64,000 nt of DNA. Source: Phormidesmis priestleyi ULC007. GTDB lineage: Bacteria > Cyanobacteriota > Cyanobacteriia > Leptolyngbyales > Leptolyngbyaceae. This document shows positions 36,920-46,457 of the stretch, one piece after another. Under the pieces are notes generated by a model. The model saw only the letters and a program-made list of their open reading frames with translations, was not told the origin of the DNA and searched no databases. A program made the position numbers and the translations under genes. The number at the start of each line of letters is the position of its first letter. Within the stretch, counting starts at the first letter, position 1. The stretch spans positions 433,215 through 497,214 of the forward strand of contig NZ_MPPI01000001.1 in the NCBI RefSeq assembly GCF_001895925.1, read 5' to 3'.

Positions 36920-37300
36920 ATGGCTCAAGTCTTCGATCCCATTCCATCTGATAACTGCGATCGCCTGCTTTGCTGCTATGTCAACGTAACCAGTCAGATT
37001 CAGATTGCTCGAATTAGCAATATCCCTAACTGGTACTTTGAGCGTGTGGTCTTTCCGGGGCAGCGCTTGCTTTTCGAGACATGCTCTGATGCCCATCTAG
37101 AGATTCATACAGGCATGATGGCAAGTGCGATTCTATCCGATACGATCGCCTGTTCTAGTCTTCGTGTTCCAGAAGAGCCTGAAATAATAACACCCGTTCA
37201 GGAACAAGAGTTAGAGCGAAGAAACGAAGGAATAGCCCCTGGGAACGAGTCTCAAGTGATAGAGACGCGATCAGCCGCAGTCTTGACTTCTGTAGATTGA
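36920..37300 (+). CDS. DUF1830 protein
   Basis: A 126-residue protein of the cyanobacterial DUF1830 family. The conserved core is LLCCYVNVTSQIQIARISNI, NWYFERVVFPGQRLLFE and LEIHTGMMASAILSDTI (residues 20-85). The C-terminal 40 residues are acidic and low-complexity, likely disordered. Function is unknown. The ATG at 36920 matches the family start MAQ-DP; TTG at 36899 is a weaker alternative. A terminator follows the gene. Confidence 0.85.
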   Translation: MAQVFDPIPSDNCDRLLCCYVNVTSQIQIARISNIPNWYFERVVFPGQRLLFETCSDAHLEIHTGMMASAILSDTIACSSLRVPEEPEIITPVQEQELERRNEGIAPGNESQVIETRSAAVLTSVD

Positions 37301-37425
37301 TGTCTCGGTTCCAAGCTAAGATCCACTCACGAGCTTAGAGAACTCTTTAAGAAAAGACTTTTAGGTTTCTGAACTGATACGACTATACCGATCTCTCTAA
37401 CCTTGAGAGTGGCGTAAAAGAAATC

Positions 37426-37457
37426 ATGCGGTGGCTTGCTCAGTCGCCGCATTTTTT
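37426..37457 (+). terminator. rho-independent terminator after DUF1830 gene
   Basis: ATGCGGTGGC (37426-37435) pairs with GTCGCCGCAT (37443-37452), including two G-U pairs, and is followed by a T run. Confidence 0.75.
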
Positions 37458-37494
37458 GAGGAAGATAGAGAGGTAATGTGAGAGACTAAAAACT

Positions 37495-37929
37495 TTGGAT
37501 TTGCCCTCTTTTATCTGGTTGTGGAAAATTGCTGCGTGGTCAATGGGGTTTGCGATCGCTACCTATTTGCTGCAAACCGTGACCGGGATCGGAATGTTTG
37601 CCGGACGAACTCAAGCCGGGTCACGTCCCGATTGGCTGCGTCCTCTACACTTTTGGAGTGGTGTCGTCATGGCGCTGCTGGTGCTGCTGCTTTTAGCGAT
37701 CGGCATTGTGGGCACTTTAGGACACTACGGCAGCCTGGCGCATTCAGCTCACTTACCTATAGGAATTGGGGTGGTGGAATTAGTCATGCTCTCAGCTTGG
37801 AGTGCAGTGCAGATCAGTCCCGATCGCCCTTGGGCGCGTCCTCTACACATTGCTGTAAACGTCTTGTTATGTGTCGCATTTGTACTCGTTTCGCTAACGG
37901 GCTGGAGCGTCGTTCAAAAATATCTATAG
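37495..37929 (+). CDS. DUF4079 membrane protein
   Basis: A 144-residue integral membrane protein with four predicted spans (about 8-30, 52-75, 84-106 and 115-140). Family marks are LPSFIWLWKIAAWSMG, LRPLHFWSG, IVGTLGHYGSLAHS and the C-terminal SLTGWSVVQKYL. The conserved histidines resemble b-type cytochrome ligands, but heme binding is only a suggestion. The start is TTG at 37495. The last bases overlap the convergent nadB by 6 bp. Confidence 0.8.
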   Translation: MDLPSFIWLWKIAAWSMGFAIATYLLQTVTGIGMFAGRTQAGSRPDWLRPLHFWSGVVMALLVLLLLAIGIVGTLGHYGSLAHSAHLPIGIGVVELVMLSAWSAVQISPDRPWARPLHIAVNVLLCVAFVLVSLTGWSVVQKYL

Positions 37930-39621
37930 GTCATTTTTAACCCTGACAGGTGTTGTGTCCCAGCGATCTCCCCGTACTTGGGTGTGAACTTGCCAATTGG
38001 ATGCGGATTGAGGGTAGTCTGATCGATAATGCCCGCCTCGGCTTTCGGTTCTAAATAGGGCACTTTTGAGAATCAGATCAGCCACGTCTAGCAAGTTATG
38101 CAGTTCTCCCCATGCTTTGAGATAAGGATCTGCATCAGCCGCAAATTGAATGGTTTGGAGAGGCTTGAGCGTGAAGAGAGATTGACTGAGCGAGAGTTGG
38201 GCAAATTCTCGTTGCCAGACTTTGACCTGAGCGATCGCATTCTCTAAGGTCATTTGCTCCCGACAAATTCCTGCACTCTGCCAGATCAGTTTGGGTAGCT
38301 CTGTGCGGAGTGCCTGGATTTTGTCTAACTCGGAGCGTTCCAGCTTGTGAAAGTCAGTCAGATTGGTAAATTCTTCATCTATTTTCTGAGCGTCATCAAT
38401 GGATAGATGGGTCAGTTGCGCCCCAAAAACCAAGCATTCTAATAAAGAATTGCTGGCAAGTCGATTTGCACCGTGAACCCCCGTACTAGCCGTTTCACCC
38501 ACTGCATACAATCCCGAAATATCCGTCTGATTGATCAGATCTGCCTCGATGCCCCCCATCCAATAATGAGCAGCCGGGGCAACCGGGATCGGTTCTTGAA
38601 AAACATCGATTCCCCAGTGCTGACAGACCTGAATGATGTTAGGAAATCGATGACGAATAGTTTCCGCAGGAATGGGGCGCAAATCTAGCCAAACGTTTGC
38701 GCTTGCCGCATCTGCCTCTGTTTTCTGTAAATGATTAAAGATCGCCCGACTGACCACATCTCTCGGTGCAAGTTCTCCGGCGGGGTGATAGTCAAAAGCA
38801 AAACGGTGCCCGTGCCGATCGACCAAATGTGCGCCCTCTCCCCGCACCGCTTCGCTAATCAAAAAGCGCGGCGCACCTGCTTTAGTTAGCGCAGTCGGGT
38901 GAAACTGCACAAATTCTAAATCGCGCAATGTGGCTCCGGCTCGATGGGCGATCGCCACTCCATCCCCCGTGCTAACTGCTGGATTGGTCGTCTGAGCAAG
39001 AACCTGCCCACCGCCGCCTGTTGCCAAGACAACCGCTCCCGCCCGAATCCACTCAACCCGTCCCTGATTAATCAGGCTTATCCCCTGACAACGCTGGTGC
39101 GGCGCGTCTAGCCACAAATTCAGCACAAAGGCTTGGGAGACGATCTGAATGTTTTTCCGGCTGAGAACCTGTTCTATTAAAGTAGTGACAACAGCGCGAC
39201 CTGTCGTATCAGCCGCATGAAGCACGCGACGACGTGAGTGAGCCGCTTCTAGAGTCAGGGCAAGATTAGAACCCTGGTGATCGAAGGCAACCCCCATATC
39301 AACTAAATTGTGAATGCACGTCGCCGCATTCTCGACCAAAAACTTTACTGCATCATAGTCACACAATCCGGCTCCAGCTTTGAGGGTGTCTTCGAGATGC
39401 AGTGTTGTCGAGTCGTGAGGGTCAACCACAGCAGCAATTCCCCCTTGTGCCCAATCGCTGGCCGATCGAGACAGCGCATCTTTGGTGATCAGCCCAACCT
39501 GAAGATGAGGAGGCAGACAAAGCGCTGTATAGAGTCCTGCGGCACCCGCACCTACCACAACCACATCAAACCGAGCAGGGACATCGCGGCGTTCAGACAC
39601 GTCTAAGCTGAAATCTGACAT
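37924..39621 (-). CDS. nadB: L-aspartate oxidase
   Basis: FAD enzyme that makes iminoaspartate for NAD synthesis. Length is 565 residues. It has the dinucleotide motif VVVGAGAAGLYTAL, the flavin/substrate region SASDWAQGGIAAV, EAAHSRRRVLHAADTTGRAV, the substrate-binding HPTAL and GAPRFLISEAVRGEGA, YWMGGIEADL and GVHGANRLASNSLLE. The C-terminal helical domain is present. It is monocistronic. Confidence 0.95.
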   Translation of the reverse strand: MSDFSLDVSERRDVPARFDVVVVGAGAAGLYTALCLPPHLQVGLITKDALSRSASDWAQGGIAAVVDPHDSTTLHLEDTLKAGAGLCDYDAVKFLVENAATCIHNLVDMGVAFDHQGSNLALTLEAAHSRRRVLHAADTTGRAVVTTLIEQVLSRKNIQIVSQAFVLNLWLDAPHQRCQGISLINQGRVEWIRAGAVVLATGGGGQVLAQTTNPAVSTGDGVAIAHRAGATLRDLEFVQFHPTALTKAGAPRFLISEAVRGEGAHLVDRHGHRFAFDYHPAGELAPRDVVSRAIFNHLQKTEADAASANVWLDLRPIPAETIRHRFPNIIQVCQHWGIDVFQEPIPVAPAAHYWMGGIEADLINQTDISGLYAVGETASTGVHGANRLASNSLLECLVFGAQLTHLSIDDAQKIDEEFTNLTDFHKLERSELDKIQALRTELPKLIWQSAGICREQMTLENAIAQVKVWQREFAQLSLSQSLFTLKPLQTIQFAADADPYLKAWGELHNLLDVADLILKSALFRTESRGGHYRSDYPQSASNWQVHTQVRGDRWDTTPVRVKNDL

Positions 39622-39752
39622 AGATTAAGTTAACGATAAAAAATGCTCCCTGCAATTAGGTTAAACCAGAGAAAAGATCTTAGGTAAACCTAGAGGCAGA
39701 GAGCGATCAATCACAAATGCAGGTCGAACAGAGTTTTTTGAAGTGGCTGACT

Positions 39753-40199
39753 TTAGCGATAGATGCCGTTGTTGATGCGATCGTCGCCTTCGGTCAGTTC
39801 TTTAGAGACTTCGCTAGTGACAAAGTTTTTGAGGTTTGACTGAAGCGTCTCTTTCTGTTGCTCCGTTAAACCAGGAATGTCTAAAACATCTTCAACCTTT
39901 TCATAAGGAGAATTTCTAAAGATGATGCTTGCCAAGGTTGGGTACATTCCCGGAAACTGCCGGAAAGCACGCAAGTTGGTGTTATTCAAGTCAATCTTTT
40001 TACCAAATTCTGTTGCCATCTTATCTTCTACGGCATTCCGAAGCGGTTCAGTCGGCTCCGCTGCCAACAAAACAGACGGGCGAAAAGCAGAACCGAGATC
40101 GTTCAAGTTAGTGGCTAAGGCAGTTTGAGACGACCCTAACCAACCTAAACAGCTAATGATCAAACTCAAGGTGGCGACAAAGCGAACTAAACGTTTCAT
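39753..40199 (-). CDS. psbU: photosystem II 12 kDa extrinsic protein PsbU
   Basis: Lumenal subunit that stabilises the oxygen-evolving Mn cluster in cyanobacteria. The 148-residue precursor has a signal peptide ending near ALA-29. The mature part has the double helix-hairpin-helix fold: KIDLNNTNLRAFRQFPGMYP and VEDVLDIPGLTEQQKETLQ. The C-terminus, DDRINNGIYR, is typical. This gene alone indicates an oxygenic cyanobacterium. It is monocistronic. Confidence 0.97.
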   Translation of the reverse strand: MKRLVRFVATLSLIISCLGWLGSSQTALATNLNDLGSAFRPSVLLAAEPTEPLRNAVEDKMATEFGKKIDLNNTNLRAFRQFPGMYPTLASIIFRNSPYEKVEDVLDIPGLTEQQKETLQSNLKNFVTSEVSKELTEGDDRINNGIYR

Positions 40200-40327
40200 G
40201 ATGAATTTCCCTCCCCTTCGTATCGGGCAGACTCTCTACACAGCTTTTATTAGAGCCTATCATCTCAGTGATACAAACTTCTCATTAACTTGAAGAGTTA
40301 GCAGGAGTCAGATCAAAACCCTAAACC

Positions 40328-41320
40328 TCATCCACTGCTGCCGACTTTTGTTTGCAAGAAGGCATCGAGATCTCCAAACGAGCAAGCATGGGTCAGAGTA
40401 GGCACCTCGTAGCCTTTGAGATGGACAGTGTATTGCTCAAAAAAGTTAGCGTCGTCCACCAGAGTAGACAGATGATGATGAGTCGTTTCACCGATCGCAA
40501 TGTCTAAACCGATTTGCTTAGTGGCAGACTCTAGCCTAAACGCGGCGTTCACGGTGTCACCCAGGGCGGTATAGTCGGGTCGATCGCCGCTGCCCGTGTT
40601 GCCCACCATTGCATAACCTGTGTTGATCCCAGCTCCAATTTTGAGCGGAAACGGTAGCGGATACTGATTATAGAGACTGCTGGTCATGGTGTGAAGCGCG
40701 TTGACAGCCTGGAAAATTCGCAGCATTTCGTCGCGATTCACCCCTTGTGCGCCATGAGTCCAAACTGACATAACTGCATCGCCGATGTATTTATCGACCC
40801 AGCTTCCATACTCACGAATAATGTCCCCGGCGCATCGAAACCAGGTGCCAATCACTTCTGAAAGTATCTTTTCGTCTAACTGCCGCGTCAACCCTGTAAA
40901 GTCTCGAATATCGACGACCAGAACCGAGATTAACCGACGAATATGAAGGGTTGCAGTGGCCGTAAATTCTTTAGAATCCATTCCGATCGCACCCTCGATC
41001 TGCTGATGAACGGGGCAATAGAACTCAATCTCGGTTTGCCCAAACGTTAAGCGATCGCCATTTTGCAACGTGACCGGAATGCTGACGCGCCGACCATTGA
41101 TAAAGGAGCCGTTGCGACTGCCCAAATCGATCAGGTAAAATTCGCCGTTCTCCATCGACTGCAACATCGCATGGTTGCGCGAGATCCAACGATCGGACAG
41201 AACGACATTGTTATCTTCACTGCGTCCGACCGTCCAACAACTACCGCCAATTAAGGGGAATCGACGACTTCCTGAATCTGTTCTTAATACGAGATGTGGA
41301 GTGGGTTGCAAAGTCACCAC
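40328..41320 (-). CDS. FHA domain-adenylate cyclase (class III)
   Basis: A cytosolic 330-residue protein. The FHA domain occupies about 24-98 (VGRSEDNNVVLSDRWISRNH, LGSRNGSFING) and binds phosphothreonine. The class III cyclase domain is about 128-320, with metal aspartates Asp137 (VVDIRDFTGLT) and Asp181 (YIGDAVMSVW), purine-selecting Lys177 and the Asp-Tyr-Thr at 249-251, and transition-state Asn258/Arg262. The Lys/Asp pair indicates ATP rather than GTP, so the product is cAMP. The FHA fusion would couple cAMP output to Ser/Thr kinase signalling. The start is GTG at 41320. Confidence 0.9.
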   Translation of the reverse strand: MVTLQPTPHLVLRTDSGSRRFPLIGGSCWTVGRSEDNNVVLSDRWISRNHAMLQSMENGEFYLIDLGSRNGSFINGRRVSIPVTLQNGDRLTFGQTEIEFYCPVHQQIEGAIGMDSKEFTATATLHIRRLISVLVVDIRDFTGLTRQLDEKILSEVIGTWFRCAGDIIREYGSWVDKYIGDAVMSVWTHGAQGVNRDEMLRIFQAVNALHTMTSSLYNQYPLPFPLKIGAGINTGYAMVGNTGSGDRPDYTALGDTVNAAFRLESATKQIGLDIAIGETTHHHLSTLVDDANFFEQYTVHLKGYEVPTLTHACSFGDLDAFLQTKVGSSG

Positions 41321-41494
41321 AGGTTGAGAAGCGAATAAATCCTTTCCTATGATGCCCTATGACACGCTTAAAAAGTGCCAGCGTTAACGATTGGAAGCGG
41401 ATAACTTAAGCATCTTTAAGCAACCGATGGTCAAATTCTCAGCAGCAAGAAATTATTTCCCAAGCATTTTAGTCGATCTGAACTTAACCGATTT

Positions 41495-42217
41495 TCACGC
41501 AAGTGACGCGGCAAGCCAAAACAGACTATCTACCAAGATTGTACTCAGAACTGCTCCGCTAAACGCTAACCAGTGCAATTTTTGAGACCGAAAAGAAACA
41601 ATGCCAACACTGAGTAGCAAAATTGCTAAGACGGCTACCCAAGAAAGCCCCCAAGGTGTCTGCACTTGAGCAACTGCTTGATGAAGGATCGCCTGAGCCA
41701 TATCGGGTTCGACAACCATGACTTGCCGCCAGTAGGGGATCAGGTCAACCAAATAAAAATATACATCAGTGACGACAGTCCCGAAGAGTGATCCTAGATA
41801 AAAGCAGTTACCAATCTTGCACCAACCGCGAGTCAACCCCCATAGGGCGATCGGGAGCGCGATCGCTTCGATCGGCAAATGCAAGGTTGGCTCCCAGCGC
41901 AGCCATCCCCAATAAAGCGATCCTGCTAGCCACGTCCAGGTAAAACCTGTGAGTAGCTCTCCCAAAATTTGAGTTTTAAGCTTGGATGAGAAAATAATGC
42001 TTAACCCTACCCAGCCTGCGGTTGCCAATAAACTCAGCCAGGGAAACAGTCGGACTAGAGGGGCTTCAAAAAATACGGGCACCGAGACTAGAAAGATCGC
42101 GCCGCCAAACACTAACCAGCGTTGAGCAGCAGAAGCCGTTTGAAATGATGTAGCAGTCGCTACTTTAATGGTTGAAGCAGGGCGAACGGCGTTGGGAGTC
42201 GGCGGATAGGAAATCAA
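41495..42217 (-). CDS. DUF3120 membrane protein
   Basis: A 240-residue protein with six or so hydrophobic segments from about residue 35 onward. A soluble N-terminal tail of about 30 residues precedes them. The internal GWCKIGNCFYLGSLFGTVVTD and DLIPYWRQVM segments are the recognisable DUF3120 core, a family restricted to cyanobacteria. Function is unknown. It is divergently transcribed from uppP across about 280 bp. Confidence 0.8.
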   Translation of the reverse strand: MISYPPTPNAVRPASTIKVATATSFQTASAAQRWLVFGGAIFLVSVPVFFEAPLVRLFPWLSLLATAGWVGLSIIFSSKLKTQILGELLTGFTWTWLAGSLYWGWLRWEPTLHLPIEAIALPIALWGLTRGWCKIGNCFYLGSLFGTVVTDVYFYLVDLIPYWRQVMVVEPDMAQAILHQAVAQVQTPWGLSWVAVLAILLLSVGIVSFRSQKLHWLAFSGAVLSTILVDSLFWLAASLA

Positions 42218-42500
42218 AGTGTTTTAATGATTAGATTAATTAACTTTATTTACGTTACTTAACATTACCACAGGAAAACTGAGAGTTTAGAGGCATTTCG
42301 GCGAAATCAATCTTAAGAAATATCCCCCCCCTGGGCATTCACTTTATCGTAACGGAATTTTTGGATCTGTGATGATGTCGATCGCAGAGATGTCACCAGA
42401 TCTGAACCGCGAAGTCATATGTTTCGGATACACTATTTCTCGCTGCGAAGACAGTCGTAGAATCTCACCGATCGCCACTCAACATCAAAGGAATGAACGC

Positions 42501-43430
42501 ATGGAAGGTTTTCAATTTAGCCCCGATTGGTTAATCGCTGCTTCGGGAGAGAGCATTTGGCATTCTGGGCAAGCTTTGTTGGGCATCCCAGACCCGACTG
42601 TCTCAAATAGTGGCAACCTGCTAGTCGGAATCTTTCAAGCGATCGTGCTCGGTATCGTTCAAGGCATTACCGAATTTCTGCCCATTAGCAGCACAGCCCA
42701 CCTACTGATTTTTCGAGATGTGTTTCACTGGTCGCAGCAGAAATATTTTATTGACGCGATTCAGTTTGGCAGTGTGATTGCCGTCGTGATGTATTTCTGG
42801 AAGGACATTCAGCAAATTTTAATCGGCGGTTTGTCGGCATTTCAGCACAAAGACTGGGAGCGGGAAGAGTGGAAGCTTTTAGTGGGCATCGCCGTAGGCA
42901 CGATCCCGGCGCTAGTCGGAGGCTTGCTGCTTAAAGATGTGCTGCCAGAAAGTCCGTTTGTGATTGCGGTGATGTCGATCGTCATGGCGCTCTTGCTGGG
43001 ATTGGCAGAAAAAATTGGCACCCGCAAACGAGGGTTCGACGCTTTAGAGATTAAAGACGGCATTCTCGTGGGTTTAGGGCAAATGATCGCGCTATTTCCG
43101 GGGGCATCGCGATCGGGTTCGACGCTAACAGCCGCTTTATTTTTAGGGTTAGAGCGACAGACGGCGGCTAGATTCTCTTTCTTGTTGGGCATTCCGACTT
43201 TGACGATCGCGACACTCTATCAATCTAGAAAAGCGTTCGGCAATGTGGATGATCTCATTCCTCTGCTAGTGGGGATTGTGTCGGCGTTTATCTTTTCTTA
43301 TTTGTCGATCGCCTGGTTATTGAAATATTTACAAACTAGGAACACCTTGATCTTCGTGTGGTATCGGCTGGCGTTTGGGTTGGCGCTGTTAGTGGCGATC
43401 GCGAATAGTGTGTTCAAAGATGTTCCATAA
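42501..43430 (+). CDS. uppP: undecaprenyl-diphosphatase
   Basis: Recycles undecaprenyl pyrophosphate for cell-wall and O-antigen synthesis. The 309-residue membrane protein has GITEFLPISSTAHLLI (Glu/Ser-rich motif 1) and PGASRSGST (catalytic motif 2). I chose ATG at 42501 (MEGFQFSPDWL). The frame also opens at ATG 42369 with a hydrophilic 44-residue extension that is unlike the family. N-terminal residues before about 45 are longer than in E. coli, as is usual in cyanobacteria. Confidence 0.93.
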   Translation: MEGFQFSPDWLIAASGESIWHSGQALLGIPDPTVSNSGNLLVGIFQAIVLGIVQGITEFLPISSTAHLLIFRDVFHWSQQKYFIDAIQFGSVIAVVMYFWKDIQQILIGGLSAFQHKDWEREEWKLLVGIAVGTIPALVGGLLLKDVLPESPFVIAVMSIVMALLLGLAEKIGTRKRGFDALEIKDGILVGLGQMIALFPGASRSGSTLTAALFLGLERQTAARFSFLLGIPTLTIATLYQSRKAFGNVDDLIPLLVGIVSAFIFSYLSIAWLLKYLQTRNTLIFVWYRLAFGLALLVAIANSVFKDVP

Positions 43431-43508
43431 AGGTTGCGTTGACCAATGGGATTGAAGTCGTTGGTAGACTGAAGATCTGATAATTAAAGATCTAAAGTTT
43501 CCCTGATC

Positions 43509-44843
43509 ATGAGCGAGTCTTCTATTCGTCCAGCATTAATCACGGCGGTCTTGCCGGACTCGATCGCCGCAGAAATTGGATTTGAACCGGGCGATCGCTT
43601 AGTCTCGATTAACGGGCAGCCGCCGCGTGATCTGATCGACTATCAGTTTCTGTGTGCCGATGAAGAGCTAGATCTGCAAGTGTTAGACACCAAAGGCAAA
43701 ACTCATCAGGTTGAAATTGAGAAAGACTACGACGAAGATCTAGGGCTAGAGTTTGAAACCGCTCTATTTGATGGACTAATTCAATGCACTAATCGCTGTC
43801 CGTTTTGTTTTATCGACCAGCAGCCGCCCGGAATGCGGGAAACGCTCTATGACAAAGACGATGATTATCGCCTCAGTTTTCTCTATGGCAGCTATCTAAC
43901 TCTCACTAATCTGCCTCCGAGAGAATGGCAGCGCATTGAGCAAATGCGGCTCTCTCCCCTGTTCGTTTCAATTCATGCGACCGAGCCAGAGGTAAGAAGC
44001 CGCCTGCTCAAAAATCCGCGTGCGGGACAAATCTTGCAGCAGTTGCAGTGGTTTCAAGAACGCCATTTGCAAATTCATGCTCAAGTGGTGCTTTGCCCTG
44101 GCATCAATGATGGTGAACATCTGACGCGCACTCTTTTAGAGTTAGCAGAGTTTCATCAGCACGAAATTCCGGCGGTTGCTTCGGTCGCGATCGTGCCAGT
44201 AGGTTTGACGCGCTTTCGCCCAGATGAAGATGAGTTAATTTCGGTGACTCGTGAAAAGGCGCAAGAAGTGATTGCTCAGGTTCAACGCCTTCAGCAGCAG
44301 TTTCAGCAGCAGTTTGGCTCGACGTTTGCTTGGTTAGCCGATGAATGGTTTTTAATTGCAGGACAAGAATTGCCGCCTGAGTCGCACTATGAAGATTATC
44401 CGCAAATTGGCAATGGCGTTGGCTCGATTCGTCAGTTTCTCAAACAGTTTAAGACGGCATCAAAGCGATTGCCTAAACGAGTCGTGCCCGATCGTACTTT
44501 CATTTGGGTGGTCGGCAACGCCGTCGAATTAGCTTTTCAGCCTATTTTGCAGCGTCTCAATCAAATAGGAGGACTCACCGTGCGAATGGTGGCACTCAAT
44601 AGTCAATATTGGGGACAAACCATCACTGTAACGGGGCTTCTGACGGGACAAGATATTCTGCAAGCGCTGCAAGGGCAAGATTTAGGCGACGGAATTCTGT
44701 TGCCTTCTCTGATGCTCAAGCACGACGATACGCGGTTTTTAGACGATATGCGAGTCGAGGAGCTTGCCGATCGTCTCAAGACAAAAATTCAGATTGTGCA
44801 AGGGCTTGAGGGCTTGATTGAAGCTTGCCAAAATCCCGAATAG
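43509..44843 (+). CDS. TIGR03279/DUF512 putative Fe-S radical SAM-like protein
   Basis: 444 residues. A PDZ-like N-terminus (AALITAVLPDSIAAEIGFEPGD type, residues 8-70) is followed by CTNRCPFCFIDQQPPGMRETLY (four-Cys-like cluster region) and a C-terminal DUF512 domain (FAWLADEWFLIAGQELPPES, QYWGQTITVTGLLTGQDI). Known as a conserved cyanobacterial putative oxidoreductase. The CxxxCxxC pattern fits a radical SAM cluster. The start is ATG 43509, 78 bp after uppP on the same strand, so they may form an operon. Confidence 0.87.
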   Translation: MSESSIRPALITAVLPDSIAAEIGFEPGDRLVSINGQPPRDLIDYQFLCADEELDLQVLDTKGKTHQVEIEKDYDEDLGLEFETALFDGLIQCTNRCPFCFIDQQPPGMRETLYDKDDDYRLSFLYGSYLTLTNLPPREWQRIEQMRLSPLFVSIHATEPEVRSRLLKNPRAGQILQQLQWFQERHLQIHAQVVLCPGINDGEHLTRTLLELAEFHQHEIPAVASVAIVPVGLTRFRPDEDELISVTREKAQEVIAQVQRLQQQFQQQFGSTFAWLADEWFLIAGQELPPESHYEDYPQIGNGVGSIRQFLKQFKTASKRLPKRVVPDRTFIWVVGNAVELAFQPILQRLNQIGGLTVRMVALNSQYWGQTITVTGLLTGQDILQALQGQDLGDGILLPSLMLKHDDTRFLDDMRVEELADRLKTKIQIVQGLEGLIEACQNPE

Positions 44844-44851
44844 ATGCGAGA

Positions 44852-44876
44852 GGACACGACGTGTCGTGCCCCTACC
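44852..44876. repeat. fragment of a short interspersed repeat
   Basis: Near-palindrome CACGACGTGTCGTG followed by CCCCTAC, a block that recurs in many cyanobacterial intergenic regions. It lies between TIGR03279 and DUF2470. Confidence 0.4.
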
Positions 44877-44919
44877 TGGGCTTGCTATGATTTCTGACAG
44901 TGGATTAGAGAAATGAATC

Positions 44920-45213
44920 ATGTCAGAAACCAGTAGTGAAGTATTTTCTAAAGCAGTCAGCGATCGCATCTGCAAACACATGAATGATGACCACCCCGAA
45001 GCCATCTTGCTTTACGCGACCGCTTATGGACATGTAAGTGAAGCAACTACCGCAGAAATGGCAGCGATCGACGCTCAAGGAATGGATCTCAATGCCCAAA
45101 TCAACGGAGAACCCGTATCATTGCGGATTCCGTTTGACCACGAGCTAAAAGATGCTGAAGACGCGCATCACACATTAATCGATATGTTGAAGCAAGCGCG
45201 AGTTAAGCAATAA
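44920..45213 (+). CDS. DUF2470 protein (HugZ-like C-terminal domain)
   Basis: A 97-residue protein with ICKHMNDDHPEAILLYATAY near residue 20 and GEPVSLRIPFDHEL near residue 65, the marks of the DUF2470 fold found at the C-terminus of HugZ-type heme oxygenases. The conserved HMNDDH suggests heme or metal interaction. Some plastid members stabilise glutamyl-tRNA reductase and heme pathways, so a tetrapyrrole role is possible, but that is inference. Confidence 0.85.
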   Translation: MSETSSEVFSKAVSDRICKHMNDDHPEAILLYATAYGHVSEATTAEMAAIDAQGMDLNAQINGEPVSLRIPFDHELKDAEDAHHTLIDMLKQARVKQ

Positions 45214-45222
45214 GGAGTGAGG

Positions 45223-45305
45223 GATGAGGAATGACTGGCAAGCTAAGGAATTGGATTCTACAGTGCAATCAACTGAGCGATCGTCAATCTGACTCATTCC
45301 TCATC
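45223..45305. repeat. 12-bp inverted repeat over the glycosyltransferase start
   Basis: GATGAGGAATGA (45223-45234) and TCATTCCTCATC (45294-45305) are exact complements with 59 bp between them. The annotated ATG lies in the left arm. Confidence 0.5.
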
Positions 45306-46418
45306 TCGCAGTCTCTCAAGAAGCCCGTTTTTGTTTTTCTAGAAATCTTCTCTTGCGAAGGCGGGATTCAGTCTTATGTCAAAGATATTCTGCAAGCCTA
45401 CTCAGATTTAGGAGGCGAGGCAGATGTTTTTTTACTCAGAGACAGCGCGACGGTAGACAATCCGTTTGAGTCGGGTGCGATCGCGTTTCACTATCTCAAA
45501 ACTCAGAACGCTGCGATCGGACGAATTCGTCTCGCCATCACGCTACTGATCTACCTGCTCAAAAATCGACCCCAGCGCGTCTTTTGTGGGCACATCAATT
45601 TGGCACCGTTGATTCAAACGCTTTGCAGCCCGTTGAGAATTCCCTACACAGTTCTGACATACGGTAAAGAAGTTTGGGAGGCTCTTCCGACTGCTCAACA
45701 AACCGCTCTCCAACACGCCGATCGGGTTTGGACAATCAGCCACTATTCTGGCGATCGTGCCTGTCTTGCCAATCATCTCGATCGCGATCGACTAGACTTT
45801 CTGCCTTGTGCAGTTGATGGTGACGCTTTTACCCCCGGTGTCAAATCCTCAGATTTAATAGACCGCTATCAGTTAGCGGGGTCAAAAGTTTTGATGACGG
45901 TTGCAAGACTGTGGTCGGGCGACCCCTACAAAGGCGTGGATGTGACCATTCGGGCACTCGCTGAGATTGGGCGCAGTTTCCCTCAAGTCAAATATTTGGT
46001 GATCGGACGAGGAGACGATCAGCCGCGATTAGCAAGACTTGCAGAAGAGTTGGGAGTCAGCGATCGTGTCATTTTTGCTGGGTTTGTCTCAACTCAAGAT
46101 TTGGCTGACCATTATCGCCTCGCCGATGCCTACGTCATGCCCTCTCAAGAAGGCTTCGGGATTGTCTACCTAGAAGCGATGGCGTGTGGAGTGCCAGTGC
46201 TTTCAGGCGATGCAGATGGCTCGGCTGACCCACTGCAAGATGGCGAACTCGGCTGGCGTGTTCCTCATCGCGATCCGGTTGCGGTTGCGGCGGCTTGCAT
46301 TGAAATTCTCAACAGTGATGACCCACGATCGAACGGAGTTTGGCTCAGACAGAGAATTATAGAACTTTTTGGCAAGCCTGCTTTTGCCCAAAGATTAAAA
46401 GCGTTGTTAGAACTTTAG
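45231..46418 (+). CDS. glycosyltransferase family 4
   Basis: A 395-residue GT-B glycosyltransferase. The N-terminal half has the acceptor region (CEGGIQSYVKDILQAY, LTYGKEVWEALP). The C-terminal half has the nucleotide-sugar site, with VARLWSGDPYKGVDVTIRAL, LVIGRGDDQPRLARLAEELG, and the retaining E-x7-E in EGFGIVYLEAMACGVPVL. It transfers a sugar, probably in exopolysaccharide or lipid glycosylation; the donor is not determinable. The first 30 residues, MTGKLRNWILQCNQLS onward, are probably repeat-derived or untranslated because an inverted repeat spans the start. No other start codon in this frame is clear. Confidence 0.85.
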   Translation: MTGKLRNWILQCNQLSDRQSDSFLISQSLKKPVFVFLEIFSCEGGIQSYVKDILQAYSDLGGEADVFLLRDSATVDNPFESGAIAFHYLKTQNAAIGRIRLAITLLIYLLKNRPQRVFCGHINLAPLIQTLCSPLRIPYTVLTYGKEVWEALPTAQQTALQHADRVWTISHYSGDRACLANHLDRDRLDFLPCAVDGDAFTPGVKSSDLIDRYQLAGSKVLMTVARLWSGDPYKGVDVTIRALAEIGRSFPQVKYLVIGRGDDQPRLARLAEELGVSDRVIFAGFVSTQDLADHYRLADAYVMPSQEGFGIVYLEAMACGVPVLSGDADGSADPLQDGELGWRVPHRDPVAVAAACIEILNSDDPRSNGVWLRQRIIELFGKPAFAQRLKALLEL

Positions 46419-46457
46419 CCGTGAGAGGATTGAGGGCGTAAGTTTTCACGGCGGGTC

